This document shows, in pieces, positions 10,135 through 18,668 of a DNA stretch of 64,000 bases. Position numbers and translations under genes: made by a program. The stretch spans positions 174,130-238,129 of the forward strand of contig NZ_QPKI01000001.1 of the NCBI RefSeq assembly GCF_003339685.1, written 5' to 3'. The notes under the pieces are model-generated. The model saw nothing but the letters and a program-made list of their open reading frames with translations. It was not told the origin of the DNA and did not search any database. Source of the DNA: Halomonas sp. DQ26W (GTDB lineage Bacteria > Pseudomonadota > Gammaproteobacteria > Pseudomonadales > Halomonadaceae). Each line of letters opens with the position of its first letter. Within the stretch, counting starts at the first letter, position 1.

Positions 10135-10799
10135 GCGGCTTCCTCGTCAGCTACCAGCCGACCATCCCGCAGCCGCAACATTCGATGCCGCAGCCGGGTG
10201 ATCAACGCCAGGTCGTGGCTGGCGATCACCACCGTGGTGCCGATGCGGTTGAAGTCCTCGAACAGCGCCATGATGTCAGCGGAAAGCTGCGGATCGAGGT
10301 TGCCGGTAGGCTCATCAGCCAGCAACAGCGACGGTTTGTTGACCACCGCTCGGGCGATACCCACCCGCTGCTGCTCTCCGCCGGAAAGCTCGATGGGCAA
10401 CGCCTTCTCGCGATGCAGCAGGCCGACCTTGCCCAACGCCGCCCGCACCCGGCGTGCGGCCTCACGGGGTTCGACGCCGCGAATTTCGAGCGGCAGTGCC
10501 ACGTTGTGATAGATGGAGCGGTCCAGCAGCAGTTGGTGGTCTTGGAAGACCACGCCGATCTGGCGACGGTAGAACGGCACCTGGCTGGCGTGCAGCCGGG
10601 CAATATCGTGGCCGGCCACCAGAACCCGGCCCCGGGTCGGCCGCTCCAGGCGCATGATCAGGCGCAGCAACGAACTCTTGCCGGCCCCGGAGTGGCCGGT
10701 GAGAAAGACCATCTCGCCCCGTTCCACGCGGAAGTCGAGATTGGCCAGGGCGTCGAAACGCCCGCCGTAACGCTTCCCCACGTGTTCGAAGACGATCAT
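10131..10799 (-). CDS. ftsE: cell division ATP-binding protein FtsE
   Basis: ABC-type ATPase of the FtsEX complex. Walker A GHSGAGKSSL (near residue 35), Q-loop VVFQDHQLLLD, signature LSGGEQQRVGIARA, Walker B LLLADEPTGNLDP and switch His in IASHD are all intact. 222 residues as expected. It overlaps ftsY upstream and ftsX downstream by ATGA, so the three genes form a tightly coupled ftsYEX operon. Confidence 0.97.
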   Translation of the reverse strand: MIVFEHVGKRYGGRFDALANLDFRVERGEMVFLTGHSGAGKSSLLRLIMRLERPTRGRVLVAGHDIARLHASQVPFYRRQIGVVFQDHQLLLDRSIYHNVALPLEIRGVEPREAARRVRAALGKVGLLHREKALPIELSGGEQQRVGIARAVVNKPSLLLADEPTGNLDPQLSADIMALFEDFNRIGTTVVIASHDLALITRLRHRMLRLRDGRLVADEEAA

Positions 10800-12121
10800 G
10801 CGGAAGCAGCGTCGCTATCGTTGTCCTGGTCAAAGAGGGCGTCAACGAAGTCCCGGGCCGCAAAGGGGCGCAGATCGTCCAGGTTCTCGCCCACGCCGAT
10901 GTAGCGGATAGGCGTACCTAGCTGTTTGGCCAGGGCGAAGATGATGCCGCCCTTGGCGGTCCCGTCGAGCTTTGTCAGGGTAATCCCGGTCACCGGCACG
11001 GCCTCGTTGAAGGTAGCGGCCTGGGAAAGCGCGTTCTGGCCGGTGCCGGCATCGAGCACCAGCATCACCTCGTGGGGCGCCGTGTCGTCCAGCTTGCCCA
11101 TGACCCGGTGCACCTTCTTGAGCTCCTCCATCAAGTGGCCCTTGTTGTGCAACCGGCCGGCCGTATCGGCGATCAGCACGTCAACCTTACGCGCCTTGGC
11201 CGCGGCGACGGCGTCAAAGATCACCGATGCGCTGTCGGCCCCGGTGTGCTGGGCGATCACCGGCACACTGTTGCGCTCGCCCCACACCTTGAGCTGCTCC
11301 ACCGCGGCGGCACGAAAGGTATCGCCGGCAGCCAGCATCACGCTTCTGCCCTCGCGCTGAAAACGCTGGGTCAGCTTGCCGATGGTAGTGGTTTTGCCCA
11401 CACCGTTGACCCCCACCACCAGGATCACGAAGGGGCCCTCACCCTTGGGTGGCAATGCCAGCGGCTGTGCCACCACGTCAAGCATCACGGTCAACTCGTC
11501 CTGCAGGGCCCGGTAAAGTGCCTGGGGATCCTTGAGCTCCTTGCGCGAGACGCGTTCGGTGAGCCGGTCGATGATCTCGGTGGTGGCCTCGATACCGACA
11601 TCGGCCATCAACAGCTGGGTCTCGAGATCCTCGATCAACTCGTCGTCGATCTGTTTCTTTCCCAAGAAGAGCCCGGCGATACCATCGGTAAGATTGGCGC
11701 GGGTCTTGCCCAGGCCTGAGCGAATACGTGCGAACCAGCCCTTTTTCTCGGCAGCCGGTTTTTCCTGCAAAGGCGTGCGGCCCGGCTCGGGCTCGGCCGC
11801 TGCAGCGGGCTCGGCCGTGACAGGTGCCAGCGCTTCGTCGCGTAGCGCGGCATTCTCCTCGTCTCGGCTGACTTCCTCGACCGCTTCTGTGTGGGCAAGC
11901 GCCTCGTCAGCGGCAGGGCCGGCCATGGCGACCTCCTCGGGCCGCTGTCCTTCAATGATTGCCGGCTCCGAAGGGGCCGGCCCCGAAGAAGCTGACTCGG
12001 GGGAGGCTTCCTCAGCCGTCGGGGCTGGAGTTGCCGATGCCTCTTCCTCGGCCAGGTGCTCCGACTGCGTTGGCCGGGACTGCTCTTCTTGCTGCTTCTT
12101 GCGCTTGAAAATACCGAACAT
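10796..12121 (-). CDS. ftsY: signal recognition particle receptor FtsY
   Basis: SRP receptor GTPase docking ribosome-nascent chain complexes at the membrane. The start MFGIFKRKKQQEEQ (12121) is the typical amphipathic FtsY N-terminus. It is followed by a long acidic Ala/Glu/Pro-rich A domain (about residues 15-130) and the NG domain with GVNGVGKTTTIGKL, DTFRAAAVEQL, DTAGRL, TKLDGTAKGG and the closing GVGENLDDLRPF. 441 residues. The frame is open far upstream but that part is antisense to rsmD. Confidence 0.96.
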   Translation of the reverse strand: MFGIFKRKKQQEEQSRPTQSEHLAEEEASATPAPTAEEASPESASSGPAPSEPAIIEGQRPEEVAMAGPAADEALAHTEAVEEVSRDEENAALRDEALAPVTAEPAAAAEPEPGRTPLQEKPAAEKKGWFARIRSGLGKTRANLTDGIAGLFLGKKQIDDELIEDLETQLLMADVGIEATTEIIDRLTERVSRKELKDPQALYRALQDELTVMLDVVAQPLALPPKGEGPFVILVVGVNGVGKTTTIGKLTQRFQREGRSVMLAAGDTFRAAAVEQLKVWGERNSVPVIAQHTGADSASVIFDAVAAAKARKVDVLIADTAGRLHNKGHLMEELKKVHRVMGKLDDTAPHEVMLVLDAGTGQNALSQAATFNEAVPVTGITLTKLDGTAKGGIIFALAKQLGTPIRYIGVGENLDDLRPFAARDFVDALFDQDNDSDAASA

Positions 12122-12209
12122 GGGGGAATTCAGCCTCACGGGTGAATGATCGCTACATCCTACCACCGCGCACCATGACTGTGGACAAGTCGACAGGTAC
12201 AATTCGGCC

Positions 12210-12848
12210 ATGACACGCCGCCGTCCACCTCCCCGTCCCCGCCGCTCCACCTGCGATACCCGCCAGGACAAGAGCGGCGGTCGCCTTCGCCTCATCGGCG
12301 GCGAGTTTCGCCGCCGCCTATTGCCGGTGCTGGACAGCCCCGGCTTACGCCCGACCCCCGACCGGGTACGGGAGACGCTGTTCAACTGGCTGGTGATGAC
12401 CACCCCCGGTGCGCGGGTGCTGGACCTCTTCGCCGGCACCGGGGCGCTGGGCCTGGAAGCGCTCTCCCGTGGCGCCCGTGAGACACTGTTTGTCGAGCGC
12501 GATGTCCGCGTGGCCCAGGCGCTGCGCACCAACGTCGTTACCCTGGGGGCCGAACAGCGCGGCCGCGTGGTCACCGACGATGCACTCGCCTTTCTCGACA
12601 CACCGCCCGCCGACGCCAGCACGCCATTTACACTGGTGTTTCTCGACCCACCCTTTCGCCAACAGTTGGCCCAGCCCTGCTGCGAGCGGCTGGAGCGTGG
12701 CTGGCTGGCGGAAGCAGCCTACATCTATCTGGAAACCGAATCGGAGCTCGACCCCCAGGTGCCGGATAGCTGGCAACTGCACCGCGAGGTGCGCGCCGGG
12801 GATAGCACCGGGCGGCTTTATCGACGGCTGACGACCGCCCGCAGTTGA
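12210..12848 (+). CDS. rsmD: 16S rRNA (guanine-966 N2)-methyltransferase RsmD
   Basis: SAM-dependent methyltransferase acting on G966 of 16S rRNA in 30S subunits. Motifs: LRLIGGEFRRRLLPV and GLRPTPDRVRETLFNWL near the N-terminus, SAM-binding VLDLFAGTGALGLEALSRGA, and catalytic FLDPPF. 212 residues with a short Arg/Pro-rich leader. Divergent from ftsY with only 88 bases between, the classic ftsY/rsmD arrangement. Confidence 0.96.
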   Translation: MTRRRPPPRPRRSTCDTRQDKSGGRLRLIGGEFRRRLLPVLDSPGLRPTPDRVRETLFNWLVMTTPGARVLDLFAGTGALGLEALSRGARETLFVERDVRVAQALRTNVVTLGAEQRGRVVTDDALAFLDTPPADASTPFTLVFLDPPFRQQLAQPCCERLERGWLAEAAYIYLETESELDPQVPDSWQLHREVRAGDSTGRLYRRLTTARS

Positions 12849-12854
12849 CGCTTC

Positions 12855-12876
12855 AGCGTTGCCTTTCGGCAACGCT
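12855..12876 (+). terminator. hairpin after rsmD
   Basis: AGCGTTGCC-TTTC-GGCAACGCT immediately follows the rsmD stop. It has a stable 9-bp stem and a tetraloop but no T-run; it could terminate or merely stabilise the rsmD message. Confidence 0.45.
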
Positions 12877-12968
12877 TGCCGAGCCACAGCCAGCGGCGTT
12901 ACGCTGCGCGTCGGAGATCAGCGACGGACATGGGTTCGCCGCACAGGACGTCTTTTCAGGAGAACAGA

Positions 12969-13160
12969 ATGAGCACCGAACTCTTCAATCGGCTCGAACA
13001 GAAAGTCGCCAGCGCCGTCGAGACACTGGAGTTGCTGAAGATGGAAGCCGAGGAACTGCGCGAGGAGAACAACCGACTCAAGCAGGAACGCGAGGAGTGG
13101 GAGCGTCGGCTCACCGCCCTGCTGGGCAAATTCGATGAGGTGGAAACGAGCAACGGCTGA
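12969..13160 (+). CDS. zapB: short ZapB-like cell division coiled-coil protein
   Basis: 63 residues, almost wholly coiled coil: [20 protein letters not shown], then [20 protein letters not shown] and ending [15 protein letters not shown]. This follows the pattern of E. coli ZapB (LEAKVQQAVDTI...LQMEIEELKE...LLGRMEEV), a Z-ring stabiliser working with ZapA and MatP, but is shorter by about 16 residues. The ATG at 12969 follows AGGAGAACAG. ZapB identity is inferred from this pattern, not from context. Confidence 0.75.
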   Translation: MSTELFNRLEQKVASAVETLELLKMEAEELREENNRLKQEREEWERRLTALLGKFDEVETSNG

Positions 13161-13166
13161 GCTAGC

Positions 13167-13718
13167 CTACAATAGCCGGCGCGACATCAGCAACGCATCC
13201 TCCCGTCCCGCGCCGGCGCTAGACGCCACTCCTGGCCCAGCCCCTGTCAACTTAGCGACGCCCCCGCCGGCTCGCGGTTCGGCCGCGGGTGCAGAGGCAG
13301 AGGCAGAGGTTTCAAGACCAGGATAGTAGCCTCGACGCCTGCCATCCTCATCGAAGCCCGCCTTGCGATACAGGGCAATGGCGCCTGAATTGCTTGCCCT
13401 CACCTCCAGCAGCAGTCGCTCGCTTTCCCAGCGCAGCGCCTGATCGATCACTACCGTCAGCAGGCTTGTCGCCAGGCCGCGTCGACGCATGGCCGGCGCC
13501 ACCAGCATGGCCTGGAGTTCTGTTTCGAAGGGCAGGCGAGCCGCAACGGCATGTCCAGCGAGTTGCCCCTCTACTTCGACACCCAGGACGCAGACTGTTT
13601 CATCAGTCAGGATTTTTTCGAGCTGGCTACGGGTCCAGGGACGGGGCCTGGCCTGCTCCAGCACTACCAGGCGAGTCAGATCGGCTATGCCCAGGCGGCG
13701 GAACACTCCTTCAGTCAT
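13167..13718 (-). CDS. rimI: ribosomal protein S18 alanine N-acetyltransferase RimI
   Basis: GNAT acetyltransferase for the N-terminal alanine of S18. Seen: the acetyl-CoA loop VAPAMRRRGLATSLL, LLEVRASNSGAIALYRKAGF and the C-terminal GREDALLMSRRL. Between YYPG and GREDAL lies a low-complexity insertion of about 33 residues rich in Ala/Ser/Gly, absent from typical RimI, making the protein 183 residues instead of about 150. Start 13718 (MTEGVFRRL) overlaps the stop of the upstream psi-like gene by eight bases. Confidence 0.93.
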   Translation of the reverse strand: MTEGVFRRLGIADLTRLVVLEQARPRPWTRSQLEKILTDETVCVLGVEVEGQLAGHAVAARLPFETELQAMLVAPAMRRRGLATSLLTVVIDQALRWESERLLLEVRASNSGAIALYRKAGFDEDGRRRGYYPGLETSASASAPAAEPRAGGGVAKLTGAGPGVASSAGAGREDALLMSRRLL

Positions 13719-14565
13719 CGTTCGGGGCTCCGCCAGTTGCACTTAAAGACGGCGCTTCCCGCTCACCGTGCCAAGCCTTACGCCAGGTTACCAGCGATGG
13801 CAACAGGGCGCGCTTGGCCTCGCCGCTGCTGACCAGCACATCGAGCCCAGGCCCCTGCCAACCAGGCAGGTCCAGCAGTTCGCAATGCGCGCCTTTTAGA
13901 TTCAATACCCGGTCAAGTGTCTCGTCGCTACCGAAAAGCAGCACACGCTCCGGCGCCCAGCCATGCCGATCCGCCCCCGCGATAAAGGCCTGCACCCCCT
14001 CCCTCGCTTCTTCAAGCGGCGACTCCGCTGGAAGCCCCTCCACCGGAGGCCAGCGGAAGCCTTGGAAGCGGGGGGGGCGTGCCGGGAAGATACCGGCAGC
14101 GCGTAACAGATTGAGGAGAAGGTTCAGATGCACTTCCGCTGGCGGCTCGTTCCCCGGCATCAGCAGCAACCACCGGTCGTCCAGGCACGCCACCTGCAAG
14201 GAAAAGCGCAGCGGCACCTGGTTAGCCGTCGCCTCACTGGGTGGGGCGGCTGCTGAAGCGTCCGCATCCGTGCCGACGCCAGCTTCCATGCCGTCGCCAC
14301 TCAGCAACAGCCGGGCTCGGCCGGGCTGCGCGGCCCGCAGCGAGGGCGGTGGAGAAGCTATGCTGGCAGGCTGCTTCGCCGCTTGCGGCTCGGCGTCCTC
14401 CAGCAACGCATGAAGGCGCTCAGCGGGCGGTGTCGCGGCGGGCGGCACAGGCAGCGCCCACTCGCACGCTTCGGAAGGCCGGGCGTTGGGCAGCCGATAT
14501 CGGGCCACCCAGGCGGTCAGACCCATGGCTTCCAGATACTGCAGGCGCTGCGGCTCGGGTGTCAC
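13711..14565 (-). CDS. probable DNA polymerase III psi subunit (HolD-like, divergent)
   Basis: 284-residue protein starting MTPEPQRLQYLEAMGLTAWVARY. E. coli HolD starts with a comparable LQQLGITQW segment and is encoded immediately upstream of rimI, the same position as here; pseudomonads have a cryptic, hard-to-recognise psi in that place. The middle is a long Ala/Pro-rich linker (about residues 40-115). The C-terminal half (DDRWLLLMPGNEPP ... LLNLLRAAGIFP) resembles the psi core. It overlaps bolA (ATGA) and rimI. Function is inferred from position and weak similarity. Confidence 0.6.
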   Translation of the reverse strand: MTPEPQRLQYLEAMGLTAWVARYRLPNARPSEACEWALPVPPAATPPAERLHALLEDAEPQAAKQPASIASPPPSLRAAQPGRARLLLSGDGMEAGVGTDADASAAAPPSEATANQVPLRFSLQVACLDDRWLLLMPGNEPPAEVHLNLLLNLLRAAGIFPARPPRFQGFRWPPVEGLPAESPLEEAREGVQAFIAGADRHGWAPERVLLFGSDETLDRVLNLKGAHCELLDLPGWQGPGLDVLVSSGEAKRALLPSLVTWRKAWHGEREAPSLSATGGAPNDD

Positions 14566-14870
14566 GCGCTGCCGCCGCGACAGTTGGGAGAGTCGGGCCT
14601 AGCACCGCCGCGAACCGCCCACTCGGCCGGAGTATACAAATGCAGTGCCAGGGCATGCACCGGCCCGGCAAGTTCATCGGACAGTTCCGCATAGAGCCGC
14701 TGATGGCGCTTGACTGGCATCAGCCCCTGGAACTGTTCTGATACCAGCGTGACCTTGAAGTGGGTCTCGGAATTCGCCGGAACTGCGTGCCGGTGGCTCT
14801 CGTTCTCCACCGCCAGAAACGTGGGCTCTAGGGCCTGCAGCTTCGCTTCGATATCGGCCTGGATACTCAT
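14562..14870 (-). CDS. BolA family protein
   Basis: 102 residues with the BolA/IbaG fold: N-terminal helix MSIQADIEAKLQALEPTFL, ENESHRHAVPANSETHFKV and the helix-turn-helix-like GLMPVKRHQRLYAELSDEL, then VHALALHLYTPAEW. The conserved His of HRH and the HALALH strand fit the BolA group that partners with monothiol glutaredoxins in iron-sulfur handling; E. coli BolA is also a transcriptional regulator. First gene of a bolA / psi / rimI overlap operon. Confidence 0.92.
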   Translation of the reverse strand: MSIQADIEAKLQALEPTFLAVENESHRHAVPANSETHFKVTLVSEQFQGLMPVKRHQRLYAELSDELAGPVHALALHLYTPAEWAVRGGARPDSPNCRGGSA

Positions 14871-14905
14871 GTGGGCTCCACCGAGAAGGATGAGAAAGCA
14901 TTGTA

Positions 14906-16315
14906 CTATCTAGGCGGTGACGACGTCTGCCGCGGGCTCGCCTGGGCGGCGCCGGCAAGCGGCATTCGAGCAAGGCTGGCGGCCAGCGCCAGGATGCAGG
15001 TCGCGCAGCCCACCCAAAGCGTGGCCTGCACCGGCGCGTTCGCGGCCAGGAAGGTGCCTACCAGTGCCACGCCGAGCGACTGCCCCACGGTTCGCGTGGT
15101 GCTCAACACTCCCGAGGCGGCGGTGCTCAGCTCCCGGGGAGCACTGGTCATCATCTCGCGATTGTTGGGTGGTTGGAACAGGCCGAAGCCCAGACCGCAA
15201 AGTGCCGTACGCCACAGGCTATCCACCACACCGGCATCACTCTTCAGCATCGCCAGCGAGGCCAGGCCCGACAGCAGTAGTAACAGCCCGGCATTGGCCA
15301 GGATGCTGGGGTTGACTTTGTCTGCCAGTCGACCGGCAAAGGGGCCCACCAGCATGATGGCTAGCGGCCAGGGAGTGAACAGCCAGGCCGTCTGCAGTGG
15401 CGTGAAGCCCATCTCCTGCTGGTAGAGGAACGACAGCGCCACGAAGGCCAGCCCCTGACCGACGAAGGCGAGTCCCGATGCAGTCACCGCAAGGCTGAAG
15501 CGAGGCTCCTTGAAAAGTCTCGGCGGAAGCAGGGGATGACTGGCGTGGCGCTGACGACGCAGGAACAGGTAGCCGGCCGCCAGGCTCACCGCAAGCCAGC
15601 CCAGCCACTGCCAGGCCGGCGCATTGTGCCCCAGGGCGTCAAGGGCCAGGAAGAAACTGCCAAGCATGATCACGGAGCCCAGCGCTCCGCGACCATCGAA
15701 ACCGCCCCGCCTGCCCGGCTCCCGAGGTAGCGCCCGCCACGCCAACCACAGCGAACAGAGGCCCAGCGGAATATGCAGGGCAAAGAGCCAGGGCCAGTTG
15801 GCCACCGACAACACCAAGCCGCCCAGTGCCGGACCGGAGGCATAGCCACCGGCCACGATCAGCGCACTCAAGCCGAGCGCGGAGCCCAGCAGCCGGGTGG
15901 GGAAGATGGATCGATAGAGCGAGGGGCCGATGGAGAGCGTCGCGGCGGCACCCAGCCCCTGCAGCGCACGAAACATCAGCAGCAGCTCGAGACTTCGGGA
16001 CAGGGCGGCGCCCAACGAGGCCACCACGAACAGAGCCAGGCCCGCTACGTACAGACGACGACGGCTGACCATCTCGCTGAAGGAGGCGAACACCAGCAGG
16101 AAGGCAGCGCAGACGATCTGGTAGAGGTTGGAAACCCAGACGGCACGCGCGGCCGATATCTCCAGGTCGCGCGCAATCGAAGGCAGTGCCAGGTTGATCA
16201 TGGTGGTATCCACCACCGCCATCAGCGTACCGAGAACCAGCGCCAGGACCGCCAGGCGCCGCTCGGGGCCAGGCAACCCATCATCGCCAGGTCGAGTTTC
16301 GAAGAGTCGGCTCAT
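14906..16315 (-). CDS. MFS multidrug-type exporter, DHA2 (14-helix) family
   Basis: 469-residue integral membrane protein with about 14 hydrophobic helices. The first helix has LGTLMAVVDTTMINLALPSIARDL, the DHA2 motif D1, and the helix 2-3 loop SEMVSRRRLYVAGL is motif A. Helix 5 (ALIVAGGYASGPALGGLV) carries the GxxxGPxxGG antiporter motif C. These features indicate a proton-driven drug or metabolite exporter; the substrate cannot be read from sequence. It stands alone with no regulator or membrane-fusion partner next to it. Confidence 0.9.
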   Translation of the reverse strand: MSRLFETRPGDDGLPGPERRLAVLALVLGTLMAVVDTTMINLALPSIARDLEISAARAVWVSNLYQIVCAAFLLVFASFSEMVSRRRLYVAGLALFVVASLGAALSRSLELLLMFRALQGLGAAATLSIGPSLYRSIFPTRLLGSALGLSALIVAGGYASGPALGGLVLSVANWPWLFALHIPLGLCSLWLAWRALPREPGRRGGFDGRGALGSVIMLGSFFLALDALGHNAPAWQWLGWLAVSLAAGYLFLRRQRHASHPLLPPRLFKEPRFSLAVTASGLAFVGQGLAFVALSFLYQQEMGFTPLQTAWLFTPWPLAIMLVGPFAGRLADKVNPSILANAGLLLLLSGLASLAMLKSDAGVVDSLWRTALCGLGFGLFQPPNNREMMTSAPRELSTAASGVLSTTRTVGQSLGVALVGTFLAANAPVQATLWVGCATCILALAASLARMPLAGAAQASPRQTSSPPR

Positions 16316-16344
16316 CCTCTTTCCATCACTGCGGCGTCAATAAC

Positions 16345-16368
16345 GAGAAAACCGGCCGCAGCCGGTTT
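16345..16368 (-). terminator. terminator of the 16397-16783 gene
   Basis: AAACCGGC-TGCG-GCCGGTTTTCTCG on the minus strand: 8-bp stem, tetraloop and a short T-run just past the stop of the conserved hypothetical gene. Confidence 0.7.
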
Positions 16369-16396
16369 CACCATGCGCCAGCCACAGGGCCAGTGC

Positions 16397-16783
16397 TCAA
16401 TCTTGATCGGTTTCCAACAACAGTGAATCGTCAACTTCGGAGATTTCCAGCGCCGCTTCATTGTCCAGATCGATGGCCAGGTAACTGTGCTCGACCTGCA
16501 GAAAACGCTGGAACAGTTCCCAGTTAACGGACTCGGGCCACTGCCGCTCGTCCTCTTCCCAGGCCCGCAGCTCAGTCTCGAGGATCTCGAGGTAGCGTTC
16601 ACGGACGAAGGCTTCCAGCGCCTCGGGCGTGTCCATCTCGGGAATCAGGTAGACGGTACTTTCGCGTTCGACGTCGGCCAGGGTGAGGTCGTCGTCCCCC
16701 ACCGTGGGTTCCAGCGCATTGATCCATTCCACGAAATGCCGGGTGGGTCTGACGCTCAGGGCGGAGCGGTTGAGCAGTTTCAT
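16397..16783 (-). CDS. conserved hypothetical protein, acidic
   Basis: 128-residue soluble protein starting MKLLNRSALSVRPTRHFVEW, with WINALEPTVGDDDLTLADVE and an acidic, Trp-rich C-terminal half (ELRAWEEDERQWPESVNWELFQRFLQ). No signal peptide, membrane helix or recognised catalytic motif. The start at 16783 is chosen because the frame upstream is unlike coding sequence. I recognise the general look of a small conserved gammaproteobacterial protein but no function. The upstream flank holds a structured repeat. Confidence 0.75.
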   Translation of the reverse strand: MKLLNRSALSVRPTRHFVEWINALEPTVGDDDLTLADVERESTVYLIPEMDTPEALEAFVRERYLEILETELRAWEEDERQWPESVNWELFQRFLQVEHSYLAIDLDNEAALEISEVDDSLLLETDQD

Positions 16784-16880
16784 CACGGTCTCCTCGACGT
16801 CGAAACGGTGATCATTATGGGTGCTACTGCCGCTGCTTACCAATACTTCTGCTTTTCGCTCAATGCCACTACCGACCAGA

Positions 16881-16977
16881 GCCGGGGGCAGGGCGAAGAG
16901 GAGGTCATTTGCCAGGGATGGCAAATGTAGCGCCCATGGATGGGTTCACAGCGCCTCCTCGTAGCCCTGCCCCCGGC
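16881..16977. repeat. interspersed palindromic element, copy 1
   Basis: Core 16898-16960 (63 bp) begins GAGGAGGTC and ends GCGCCTCCTC. It contains the inner hairpin CATTTGCCA-GGGA-TGGCAAATG. It is flanked by 14-bp perfect inverted arms GCCGGGGGCAGGGC (16881-16894) and GCCCTGCCCCCGGC (16964-16977). The same core occurs at 24847-24909 with one difference. Open frames here that translate to MANVAPMDG... are repeat artefacts. Confidence 0.88.
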
Positions 16978-17045
16978 GGCCCGCGACCGGCCATGTTTAC
17001 TGCTTGCATCAGCGCCAGGAGCCAACCGGGACTTGCCGGAGCCCT

Positions 17046-18596
17046 TCAATCACCTTCAGGGCGCATGGCCGGGAACAGCAGCACATCCCGGATCGAGGCG
17101 CTGTCGGTGAACAGCATCACCAGGCGGTCGATGCCGATGCCTTCGCCGGCGGTGGGCGGCATGCCGTACTCCAGCGCACGCACGTAGTCGGCATCATAGT
17201 ACATCGCCTCCAGGTCGCCGGCCTCCTTCTCCGCCGCTTGCTCGCGGAAGCGCTCGGCCTGATCCTCGGCGTCGTTGAGCTCCGAGAAGCCGTTGGCGAT
17301 CTCGCGCCCACCGACGAAGAACTCGAAGCGCTCGGTGACGAAGGGATCGCTGTCCTTGCGCCGCGCCAGCGGGCTTACCTCGGTGGGATATTCGGTGATG
17401 AAGGTCGGCTGCTTCAGGCGGTGCTCGACGGTCTTCTCGAAGATCTCGATCTGAATCTTGCCGAGCCCCCAGCCATCCTTGACGTCGATGTCCAACCGCT
17501 CGGCGATCTGGCGCGCGGCGGAAGCGTCGGCCAGTGCCTCGGCGTGGATGTCGGGGTTGACTTCGAGGATGGCGTCGAACACCGTGATCCGCTTCAGCGG
17601 GCTGCCGAAGTCATACTCGAAGGACTCGAGCACCTCGCCCTCGCTATTTCGCACGGTGTTGACCACGGTGGTGGTGCCCAGCACCTGTTGGGCCACGCTG
17701 CGCAGCATCTCCTCGGTGAGGTCCATCAGGTCGTTGTGGTTCGCATGGGCCTGATAGAACTCGATCATGGTGAACTCAGGGTTGTGCCGTGTGGATAGCC
17801 CCTCGTTACGGAAGTTGCGATTGATCTCGAAGACCCGCTCGAAGCCGCCCACCACCAGGCGCTTGAGGTAGAGCTCCGGCGCGATGCGCAGGTACATGTC
17901 GATGTCCAGCGCGTTGTGGTGGGTGATGAAGGGACGCGCGGCGGCGCCGCCGGGAATCGGCTGCAGCATGGGAGTTTCCACCTCCATGAAGCCTCGCTCC
18001 TCGAAGAAGCGGCGCATGGCGCTGATCACCCCGGCCCGGGTCTCGAACACCCTGCGCGAGTCGGGGTTCATGATCAGGTCGACGTAGCGCTGGCGGTAGC
18101 GCGCCTCCATGTCGGTCAGGCCATGGAACTTGTCGGGCAAAGGACGCAGGCTCTTGGTCAACAGCCTGGCCTCGGCCAGCATCACGTAGAGATCACCCTT
18201 GCCAGACTTGTGTACCGGACCACGGCCGGCCACGATGTCGCCGATATCCCAGCCCTTGATGTCTTCCAGCACGTCCACCGGAAGCCCCTTCTTGTCGATA
18301 TAGAGCTGGATCTGCCCCGTAGTGTCCTGAATGACCAGGAAGGGGCCGCGCTTGCGCATGATGCGCCCGGCCACGGCGGCCTCGCGCCCCAGCGCCTCCA
18401 GCGCCTCCTTGTCCTTGTCGCCGAGTTCGGCGATCAGCTCGGCGGCCTGGCTGTCACGGCGGAAGTCGTTGGGGAAGGCACTCTCGCCGCGCAAGCCGGC
18501 CAGCTTGCGGCGATCGGCCAGCTTGGCGCGTCGCTCGGCGATCAGGCGGTTCTCGTCGTGCTGCGGGCTATCCGGTGAAGAGCTCTCGTTGGCCAT
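17046..18596 (-). CDS. lysS: lysyl-tRNA synthetase, class II
   Basis: Charges tRNA-Lys. N-terminal OB-fold anticodon-binding domain (about residues 55-165: [21 protein letters not shown]), then the class II core: motif 1 around [21 protein letters not shown], motif 2 [32 protein letters not shown], motif 3 [10 protein letters not shown]. 516 residues. Start at 18596 (MANESSS) follows AGGTAG; an upstream ATG at 18632 adds 12 poorly conserved residues. Downstream of prfB, as in E. coli. Confidence 0.97.
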   Translation of the reverse strand: MANESSSPDSPQHDENRLIAERRAKLADRRKLAGLRGESAFPNDFRRDSQAAELIAELGDKDKEALEALGREAAVAGRIMRKRGPFLVIQDTTGQIQLYIDKKGLPVDVLEDIKGWDIGDIVAGRGPVHKSGKGDLYVMLAEARLLTKSLRPLPDKFHGLTDMEARYRQRYVDLIMNPDSRRVFETRAGVISAMRRFFEERGFMEVETPMLQPIPGGAAARPFITHHNALDIDMYLRIAPELYLKRLVVGGFERVFEINRNFRNEGLSTRHNPEFTMIEFYQAHANHNDLMDLTEEMLRSVAQQVLGTTTVVNTVRNSEGEVLESFEYDFGSPLKRITVFDAILEVNPDIHAEALADASAARQIAERLDIDVKDGWGLGKIQIEIFEKTVEHRLKQPTFITEYPTEVSPLARRKDSDPFVTERFEFFVGGREIANGFSELNDAEDQAERFREQAAEKEAGDLEAMYYDADYVRALEYGMPPTAGEGIGIDRLVMLFTDSASIRDVLLFPAMRPEGD

Positions 18597-18668
18597 ATCA
18601 CTACCTGTTGGCAATATCGTGTGCGGTATCAAAGACGCGTCTGGCGCCGTATCGTCGAGCGCAGCAGG

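Noticed and set aside
16909..17187. small protein MANVAPMDGF... and its twin near 24865
   Set aside because: Both arise from translating the same 63-bp palindromic element, which is better explained as a structured repeat.
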